Program-made: the position numbers and the translations under genes
The notes under the pieces: generated by a model
What the model was told of the DNA's origin: nothing
The model's database searches: none
Seen by the model: only the letters and a program-made list of their open reading frames with translations
Assembly (NCBI GenBank): GCA_915069725.1
Contig: CAJZFF010000153.1
Span: 1-5,598, forward strand
Length of the DNA stretch: 5,598 nt
Direction: 5' to 3'
Source of the DNA: an uncultured Actinomyces sp.
GTDB taxonomy: Bacteria; Actinomycetota; Actinomycetes; Actinomycetales; Actinomycetaceae
Shown: one piece after another, positions 1 to 5,598 of the stretch
Layout: every line of letters starts with the position of its first letter
Numbering within the stretch: the first letter of the stretch is position 1

Positions 1-159
1 GGTGCCGGTGGCGGCCAGGCCCAGGACGGCGGCGCCTCCCAGGAGGAAGCGGCGGCGCGGGTGCTTACGGGACGTCGAGGAGCGGTCGCGCCGGCCGGAG
101 TCGTGGTCCTGGCCGGACTGGTGGGACTCGGGCGGGTTGAGAGTGTCGGAGCTGTGCAT
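1..159 (-). CDS. N-terminal fragment of a probable Tat-exported protein (partial)
   Basis: Reading the minus strand from the ATG at 159-157 gives 53 uninterrupted codons to the window edge, so only the N terminus is present. Residues 1-33 are polar and probably disordered (rich in Ser, Asp, His, Arg). Residues 34-40 read PRRRFLL, close to the twin-arginine consensus (S/T-R-R-x-F-L-K), and are followed by a hydrophobic stretch at about 39-50 (LLGGAAVLGLAA). This suggests a folded protein exported by the Tat pathway, possibly membrane- or lipid-anchored; the cleavage site or lipobox lies outside the window. The gene is divergent from the operon that starts at 420. The Shine-Dalgarno is weak (GGTTGAG a few bases before the ATG). 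The mature domain is missing, so no function can be given. The Tat reading is inferred from the motif alone. Confidence 0.6.
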   Translation of the reverse strand, partial: MHSSDTLNPPESHQSGQDHDSGRRDRSSTSRKHPRRRFLLGGAAVLGLAATGT

Positions 160-317
160 GACTCAACCGTGTCGGCCCCGCGTATGCCAGGCGTAGGTTG
201 ACCTTGTGGGTCTCCTGTGAAGTCGCGGCGGGCGGAACGACGCTGAGAATGCCGGTGCGTCAGGTGTCAATACTCCCGGAGGGTGAGAGTCCTGCGCGCA
301 GATGGTCCCTGAATTCC

Positions 318-346
318 TTTCAAGGGGCCTGACCTGGGCCTACAGT
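318..346 (+). promoter_or_regulatory. Weak candidate promoter for the small-protein/ABC operon
   Basis: TACAGT at 341-346 fits the TAnnnT form of a sigma-70-type -10. The best -35 at 17 bp spacing is TTTCAA at 318-323, matching TTGACA at only three of six positions. Transcription would start near 353, giving a leader of roughly 65 nt before the TTG start at 420. The call rests mainly on the -10 and on position. Confidence 0.25.
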
Positions 347-403
347 GAAGGGAGAGCGGGTAGCTGGTGCCCGTAGATGGTGCCCGCCGTGAGAATCTGC
401 GAC

Positions 404-411
404 AAAGGAGG
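404..411 (+). promoter_or_regulatory. Strong Shine-Dalgarno that decides a TTG start
   Basis: AAAGGAGG is a near-perfect complement of the 3' end of 16S rRNA. It lies 8 nt before TTG at 420, an optimal spacing. It is the best ribosome binding site in the window and the main reason for accepting the 67-codon gene and its non-ATG start. Confidence 0.8.
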
Positions 412-419
412 CGGTCGTA

Positions 420-623
420 TTGTCGGAACGGACTCTGCGCATCATCCGCATTGCGGTTGTGGTGCTCAACGTGATGGTGGCCGTCGTCTCCTTCCGGCGG
501 GGAGACACCTCGGCCATGGTCATCGCCATTGCTGTTGCCGCGCTCTTCTTGATCCAGCTGGCCCGTTCATCCTCCGACGGTCGAGGCCGTGGTCGAGACG
601 ACCGCACGCCCCCGAGCTCATGA
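420..623 (+). CDS. Small two-helix membrane protein, first gene of an ABC operon
   Basis: The 67-residue product starts at TTG, chosen because AAAGGAGG lies 8 nt upstream. Two hydrophobic segments are visible, at about residues 8-24 (IIRIAVVVLNVMVAVVS) and 31-47 (SAMVIAIAVAALFLIQL). They are joined by a short charged turn, FRRGD. The tail from residue 49 is polar and rich in Ser, Arg, Asp and Gly, as expected for a cytoplasmic end. Lys/Arg residues before helix 1 and in the turn do not give a clear topology. Its stop overlaps the ATG of the ABC ATPase gene (ATGA at 620-623), so the two are probably translationally coupled. I do not recognise the family. It could be an accessory subunit of the transporter encoded next, or an unrelated small membrane protein sharing the transcript. 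A secreted peptide precursor is less likely, since there is no leader-type cleavage motif. Confidence 0.7.
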   Translation: MSERTLRIIRIAVVVLNVMVAVVSFRRGDTSAMVIAIAVAALFLIQLARSSSDGRGRGRDDRTPPSS

Positions 624-1336
624 GCGCCGTCGGTGATGCCCCGGCCCTCCTCCTCGAGGTTGAGGGCCTGTCCGCCTGGTACGAGCGAGACCGACCGGTT
701 CTCACCGACGTCTCCTTCGTCCTCGAGGCCGGCGAGGCCGTGGGGCTCATCGGTCTTAACGGCGCCGGCAAGACCACGATGCTCACCTCCTTGTGCGACG
801 TCCACCGTGGAGCGCGCTTCGATGTGCTGCGCTATCGGGGGCGGGAGGTGCGCCCGGGCGACGAGCGATTCAAGGCCGCCCGCTACCTCAGCCTCGCCGA
901 CGACTCCTCCTTCCCCACCTGGAACCTGGAGGCCTTCATCGGCTTCCTCGAGCACGCCTATCGCCTGCGCCCGGACCGTGGCCGCCTCGAGGAGCTGATC
1001 GAGGGCTTCGACTACGGCCGCTACCGGACCACCTCCTTCTCCCGGCTCTCCAGCGGCTCACGGAAGAAGGCCAACCTCATCGCCGCCTTCTACCTGACCC
1101 CGCCCCTCCTCTTCCTGGACGAGCCGGTCGACTTTCTCGACTTCGCCGCCACCGAGTTCCTCTACCGCTGCATCAACGACGCTGTCGCGTCCGGCCGCTC
1201 GGTCCTGCTCAGCTCCCACATCGCCGAGTCCTTCACCCGCTGCACCCGGCGCCTCTACGTGCTCTCCGCCGGCCGGATGACCGGCCCCTTCTCCACCCCT
1301 GAGGACTCCGATGCCGTGGCGGCGCTGGTCAGTTAG
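620..1336 (+). CDS. ABC transporter ATP-binding protein, ABC-2-type, with divergent motifs
   Basis: This 238-residue protein is the length of a single nucleotide-binding domain. It would hydrolyse ATP at the inner face of the membrane to drive the permease encoded next. Walker A is GLNGAGKT (45-52), Walker B is LLFLDEP (163-169) with the catalytic Glu168, and the switch histidine is His200 (LLSSHI). Three motifs depart from the canon. The signature is LSSGS (143-147) rather than LSGGQ. The D-loop region reads VDFLD (170-174) instead of SGLD. No glutamine is found where the Q-loop should be (YLSLADDSSF, 89-98). The basic run RKK after the signature and the overall form resemble ATPases paired with ABC-2 permeases. 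The ATG at 620 overlaps the upstream stop and has only a weak Shine-Dalgarno, which implies coupling. An upstream start at 377 would add 81 residues rich in Cys, His and Arg that look like out-of-frame translation, so it was rejected. Substrate unknown. Confidence 0.88.
   Translation: MSAVGDAPALLLEVEGLSAWYERDRPVLTDVSFVLEAGEAVGLIGLNGAGKTTMLTSLCDVHRGARFDVLRYRGREVRPGDERFKAARYLSLADDSSFPTWNLEAFIGFLEHAYRLRPDRGRLEELIEGFDYGRYRTTSFSRLSSGSRKKANLIAAFYLTPPLLFLDEPVDFLDFAATEFLYRCINDAVASGRSVLLSSHIAESFTRCTRRLYVLSAGRMTGPFSTPEDSDAVAALVS
1301..1305 (+). promoter_or_regulatory. Shine-Dalgarno inside the ATPase gene, for the permease
   Basis: GAGGA lies 5 nt before the ATG at 1311, within the last codons of the ATPase gene. 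It supports that start, which gives a 26-nt overlap between the two genes. Confidence 0.55.
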
Positions 1337-2450
1337 CCGGGCCGCCCTGAAGGCGGTGATCGGGCAGTTCCTGGGGCGTCAGGCCGTCTTGAGCGCCGTC
1401 ATCCTGTGCGCCCTGGCCGCCTGGTTCGGGACGTCGACCGACCTCCGCGTCAACCCGCGCATCGCTGTCGCCGGACTGGTCCTGGCCCCCGTTGGCCTGT
1501 CGGCCACCATCGCCTCGGCCTGGATCGGCTCCGGCCGCTGGGACGACCTGGCCCGTTTCCCGCTCCGACGCGATGAGCTCGCCCGAGCCACCTGCCTCGT
1601 GGCCGGCGCCGTCATCCTGCTGGAGGCGGTTGTGCCCATCACCCTGTTCATCACGCTGGCCGACGGCGGGAGGGCTGGCCCAAGTTCTGAGGCGGGTATT
1701 GCCGCAACGACGGCGGTGGAGATGGTCGTCGTCGGGCTCGGAGCCTCGTCGCTGGGGCTGACTCTGTGGGCGGGGGACCGGATCGGGCTGCGCTGGGCAG
1801 CCGGTGGGGCCCTCGCCGTCGGAACGCTCCTCTGGTGGCTCGCGCCTGCGGCCTCGGCCCTCCTCTTTGCCGTCTGCGTCGTGGCGATGCTCGGCTGCAC
1901 CGATGGGTTGCGGGTGCGCCGAACGCAGGTGGGAACCGTCCGTAGCCGTCGCAGCCTGGTCCTCGGTGAGCTGGCCACCGTGCGCACCACGCAAGTCAAC
2001 ACTTTCATGATGCTCGTCGTCGGCCTCTTCTTCACCTACACCATGGCCCGCCGCGGTCTGACGATCCCATTGCCCATGGCCTTCGTTGTCGTCAACACGC
2101 CACTGAACGCCTACTTCTCCCGCTACCTCAGCACTCGCACCGTGGTGATGGCCGCCCCCGGATCGAGGCGGGTCCTCGTCGCTTATGCCCGAGACCTCAC
2201 ACTGTTGTACATGATGTCCAACTGTCTGGTGGGTGCACTGATCGTTTGGCTGGGAGGCGGTCTTGCGGAGGTGGTTGCAGCCGGAGTGGTGGTCTCGCTT
2301 GCCGGGGCGTCGACGGCGGTCCTCCTGGAGGTCTACCGCCCGCTGACGGGCTGGAAGTCCGAACGTGACGTCATGCGTCACCCACGCAAGTACCTCCCGC
2401 CGGCTGCGGCGCTGCTCGCCGTCATGGTCGTCCATGCGCTCGCGCCGTAA
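1311..2450 (+). CDS. ABC-2-like membrane permease of unknown substrate
   Basis: The 379-residue product is strongly hydrophobic, with about ten candidate membrane segments. Clear ones are at about 25-39, 51-72, 94-116, 130-153, 162-194 (probably two), 229-246, 254-269, 296-314, 318-339 and 361-378. Two loops carry similar motifs, FPLRRDELARA (83-93) and APGSRRVLVAY (282-292). They resemble the P-x-S/R-R loops found after the early helices in ABC-2-type exporter permeases, and suggest two related halves. A cytoplasmic, Arg-rich loop at about 200-216 separates them. The gene overlaps the ATPase gene by 26 nt, so the two products very likely form one transporter, with this protein supplying the channel. 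The start at 1311 is supported by GAGGA at 1301-1305. Codon use is less tightly biased than in the iron operon, suggesting modest expression. Export of a drug, peptide or lipid is the usual role of such pairs, but nothing here fixes the substrate or direction. Confidence 0.75.
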   Translation: MPWRRWSVSRAALKAVIGQFLGRQAVLSAVILCALAAWFGTSTDLRVNPRIAVAGLVLAPVGLSATIASAWIGSGRWDDLARFPLRRDELARATCLVAGAVILLEAVVPITLFITLADGGRAGPSSEAGIAATTAVEMVVVGLGASSLGLTLWAGDRIGLRWAAGGALAVGTLLWWLAPAASALLFAVCVVAMLGCTDGLRVRRTQVGTVRSRRSLVLGELATVRTTQVNTFMMLVVGLFFTYTMARRGLTIPLPMAFVVVNTPLNAYFSRYLSTRTVVMAAPGSRRVLVAYARDLTLLYMMSNCLVGALIVWLGGGLAEVVAAGVVVSLAGASTAVLLEVYRPLTGWKSERDVMRHPRKYLPPAAALLAVMVVHALAP

Positions 2451-2494
2451 CCGCCTCGTAGGGCCTGCGTCGACTCGTCGAGAGTGGCGCCCCT

Positions 2495-2524
2495 GTGTCA
2501 ACCTCTACATACCTCCCGTAAAAT
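2495..2524 (+). promoter_or_regulatory. Candidate upstream promoter of the iron-uptake operon
   Basis: GTGTCA at 2495-2500 (four of six matches to TTGACA) lies 18 bp before TAAAAT at 2519-2524 (five of six to TATAAT). It would start transcription near 2531, leaving a leader of about 100 nt that includes the inverted repeat at 2531-2550 and the iron box. It is an alternative, or an addition, to the promoter at 2558-2587. Confidence 0.35.
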
Positions 2525-2530
2525 TTGTAT

Positions 2531-2550
2531 GACCTTACTAAAATCAGGTC
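2531..2550. repeat. Inverted repeat GACCT-N10-AGGTC in the iron operon control region
   Basis: GACCT at 2531-2535 and AGGTC at 2546-2550 are perfect 5-bp inverted arms around an AT-rich 10-nt centre. The centre-to-centre arm spacing is 15 bp, about one and a half helical turns. It does not read as a DtxR box, because the CCT and AGG arms are in the opposite order. It may be a second regulator site or a weak hairpin. It is unlikely to be a terminator for the upstream permease gene, since the stem is short and no U-tract follows. Confidence 0.35.
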
Positions 2551-2557
2551 GGATAAC

Positions 2558-2587
2558 TTGGCAAATTAACTGAGGTTGCCCTAAGGT
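2558..2587 (+). promoter_or_regulatory. Probable main promoter of the iron-uptake operon
   Basis: TTGGCA at 2558-2563 matches the -35 consensus at five of six positions. After an 18-bp spacer comes TAAGGT at 2582-2587, a weaker -10 of the TAnnnT form. Transcription would start near 2594, leaving a leader of about 35 nt before the ATG at 2631. The iron box at 2566-2584 fills the spacer, the classic layout for repression by promoter occlusion. Confidence 0.5.
2566..2584. promoter_or_regulatory. Probable DtxR/IdeR-type iron box (operator)
   Basis: TTAACTGAGGTTGCCCTAA is a 19-bp element whose ends (TTA and TAA) match the DtxR/IdeR operator consensus TTAGGTTAGCCTAACCTAA. By my hand count it matches at 12 of 19 positions on the plus strand and 13 of 19 on the minus strand. 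A second register shifted by 5 bp (2571-2589) also matches at 12 of 19, compatible with paired dimers on overlapping faces. It lies between a -35 and a -10, just upstream of an iron-type uptake operon. In this family Fe(II)-bound repressor binds such a box and blocks transcription when iron is plentiful. The site is inferred from sequence; the repressor gene is not in the window. Confidence 0.55.
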
Positions 2588-2620
2588 CCTAGGTGCTTCG
2601 TGTTCGCCCTCGCCTCACCG

Positions 2621-2625
2621 AAGGA
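2621..2625 (+). promoter_or_regulatory. Shine-Dalgarno of the substrate-binding protein gene
   Basis: AAGGA, preceded by G, lies 5 nt before the ATG at 2631. It fixes this start over the in-frame ATG at 2652, which would drop the positively charged n-region of the signal peptide. Confidence 0.6.
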
Positions 2626-2630
2626 CTCTT

Positions 2631-3802
2631 ATGCGCCGTCGTACCCTGCTCATGGCCCTCCCACTGACCGCCGTCCTCGCCAGCTGCGGAGTCGCCTCCC
2701 GCGCCGGCAAGGGTTCCAGCGCCGGCGCCTCGGCGGGCGCCTCCGGCGGCGGCTTCGAGGTCACCGACGTCGTCGGCCGCAAGGTCACCTTCAGTGCCCA
2801 GCCCAAGAGGATCGTCCTGAGCGAGTCCCGCCACGTCTACTCCCTGGCCTTCCTCAACAAGACCAACCCCATCGACAAGGTGGTCGCCTGGGGCGAGGAC
2901 CTTCAGAAGGCCGCCCCCGACTTCTACGAGAAGATCCTCTCCGTGGCCCCCAAGGCCGCCGACCTGCCGAAGATCGGCAACATCGCCAAGGACGGCCTGC
3001 CCATCGAGACCCTGGTGAGCCACAAGCCCGACGTCTTCATCCTGACCCTGGACGCCTACAACTCCGCCAAGGAGAAGGGCTACCTCGAGAAGCTGGACGG
3101 CCAGAAGATCACCTACGTCGTCACCGACTTCCGCCGCGACCCGGTGAAGAACACCGTCCCCTCGGTCACCCTCATGGGCGCCGTCTTCGACAAGCGCAAG
3201 GAGGCCGAGACCTTCGTCAGCTTCTACAAGAAGCAGGTCGACCCCATCGTGGAGAAGGCGAAGTCCCTGAGCTCAAAGCCCACCACCTTCCTGTGGCGCG
3301 GCCCGGGCGTCAACGACCCCGGCTCCACCTACTCCACCGCGAACCTCGGTGCGATCGTCACCGCCACCGGCGGCACCAACATCGCCAACAGCCTCCTGTC
3401 CGGGGAGGAGGGCGTGCTCACCCCCGAGCAGGTCATCGCCTCCAACCCCAAGAACATCATCGCCACCGGCGGCGAGTGGCAGCAGCAGAAGATCAAGGAC
3501 ACCGCCCAGACCAGCTACGTCCACCTCGGCTACAAGGCCGACGAGGCCTCCGCCAAGGCCAGCCTGGAGCAGCTGAAGAATCAGCCCGGCTACGACCAGA
3601 TCCAGGCCTTCACCGACCGGCACGTCTACGGCATCTACCACCAGTTCTACGACGCCCCCTACAACTTCATCGCCTACCTCACCTTCGCCAAGTGGCAGAA
3701 CCCCGAGGCCTTCTCCGACATTGACCCCGCCAAGGTCTGGAAGGACTTCCACGAGCAGCACATGCCCTGGAAGGCCGAGGGCGTCTTCTTCGCCGCCATC
3801 TG

Positions 3803-3803
<1 letters not shown>
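2631..3803 (+). CDS. Iron-complex ABC transporter substrate-binding lipoprotein (FecB/BtuF-like)
   Basis: The 390-residue product is a class III (PeriBP/TroA-type) binding protein that would capture a ferric siderophore, heme or similar chelate outside the membrane and hand it to the permease encoded next. A lipoprotein signal is clear: MRRR, a hydrophobic core, then lipobox LASC with Cys19 as the lipidation site. Residues 20-41 form a Gly/Ala/Ser linker. The domain opens with the family hallmark VTDVVGRKVTFSAQPKRIVL (44-63). The first lobe includes KPDVFILTL (132-140). FRRDPVKNTVPSVTLMG (167-183) leads into the long linking helix, and the second lobe includes EEGVLTPEQVIASNPKNIIATGG (259-281). 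The end, YDAPYNFIAYLTFAKWQNPEAF (340-361), is typical of iron-complex members. All lysine codons I read are AAG and few codons end in A or T, which suggests high expression. The stop overlaps the permease start (TGATG). Substrate cannot be fixed from sequence; heme is a real alternative to siderophore. Confidence 0.9.

Positions 3804-5598
<1,795 letters not shown>

Larger units (their letters stand above)
160..419. other. Divergent intergenic region, 260 bp
   Basis: No credible gene lies between the minus-strand gene ending at 159 and the plus-strand small gene starting at 420. The region should hold promoters for both directions. On the plus strand the best -10 is TACAGT at 341-346, and the Shine-Dalgarno for the next gene is at 404-411. 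A short imperfect inverted repeat is visible at 272-290 (ACTCCC, then GGG, TGA, GAGT), too weak to call an operator or terminator. On the minus strand, TTCACA (221-216) resembles a -35, but I see no matching -10 at normal spacing. Confidence 0.5.

Noticed and set aside
2..196. 64-codon plus-strand open frame
   Set aside because: It is Arg/Pro-rich and lies opposite the Tat-signal gene, which has a convincing N terminus. It has no Shine-Dalgarno in the window.
377..619. N-terminal extension of the ABC ATPase from an ATG at 377
   Set aside because: The added 81 residues are rich in Cys, His and Arg and have no domain character. They overlap the small membrane gene in another frame, which has a far better ribosome binding site. 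The ATG at 620 gives a normal ABC domain start.
2451..2500. Possible transcription terminator after the ABC-2-like permease gene
   Set aside because: Only a tiny stem (CGAC-TC-GTCG at 2471-2480) is visible, with no U-tract. I see no convincing terminator, so read-through into the iron operon cannot be excluded.
1329..2501. 390-codon minus-strand open frame opposite the ABC-2-like permease
   Set aside because: Its product is a low-complexity mix of Arg, Gly, Asp, His and Gln, typical of antisense translation in GC-rich DNA. The plus strand encodes a clear membrane protein.
2508..2531. Inverted repeat CATAC...GTATG
   Set aside because: The arms are only 5 bp around a 14-nt loop in AT-rich DNA, and overlap a candidate promoter. 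Chance is the simpler explanation.
2600..3724. 374-codon plus-strand frame overlapping the binding-protein gene
   Set aside because: Its product is dominated by Arg, Gly, Pro and His. It is a frame-shifted reading of the lipoprotein gene, which has a signal peptide, lipobox and family motifs.

Overview
The window is GC-rich throughout, and its coding regions end almost every codon in G or C. Together with a lipoprotein-anchored iron-type uptake system and a probable DtxR/IdeR-like operator, this points to a high-GC Gram-positive (Actinobacteria). An Actinomyces-like host is plausible, but that is an impression from gene style and was not tested by any search.

Layout. (1) Positions 1-159, minus strand: the first 53 codons of a gene that runs off the left edge and begins with a twin-arginine-type export signal. 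(2) Positions 160-419: a divergent intergenic region with a weak candidate promoter and, at its right end, a strong Shine-Dalgarno sequence. (3) Positions 420-2450, plus strand: three overlapping genes that look like one operon. They encode a 67-residue two-helix membrane protein with a TTG start, a short ABC ATPase with several non-canonical motifs, and a polytopic ABC-2-like permease. I recognise the transporter architecture but no substrate or named family. (4) Positions 2451-2630: an AT-richer control region with two candidate promoters. One has a DtxR-type iron box between its -35 and -10, and a separate inverted repeat lies just upstream. (5) Positions 2631-5598, plus strand: a ferric-siderophore/heme/cobalamin-type importer operon. 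It encodes a lipoprotein substrate-binding protein, a FecCD/BtuC-type permease and a FecE/BtuD-type ATPase cut off by the right edge, joined by TGATG and ATGA overlaps.

How the genes work together. In the second operon the lipoprotein would capture the iron complex outside the membrane, the permease (probably as a homodimer, unless a second permease gene lies outside the window) would carry it across, and the ATPase would power uptake. Iron-loaded DtxR-like repressor would shut the operon off. In the first operon the ATPase and permease would form an ABC-2-style transporter, with the small membrane protein as a possible accessory subunit. Its direction of transport and cargo are unknown. The least familiar part of the window is this first operon; the iron operon is a standard type.
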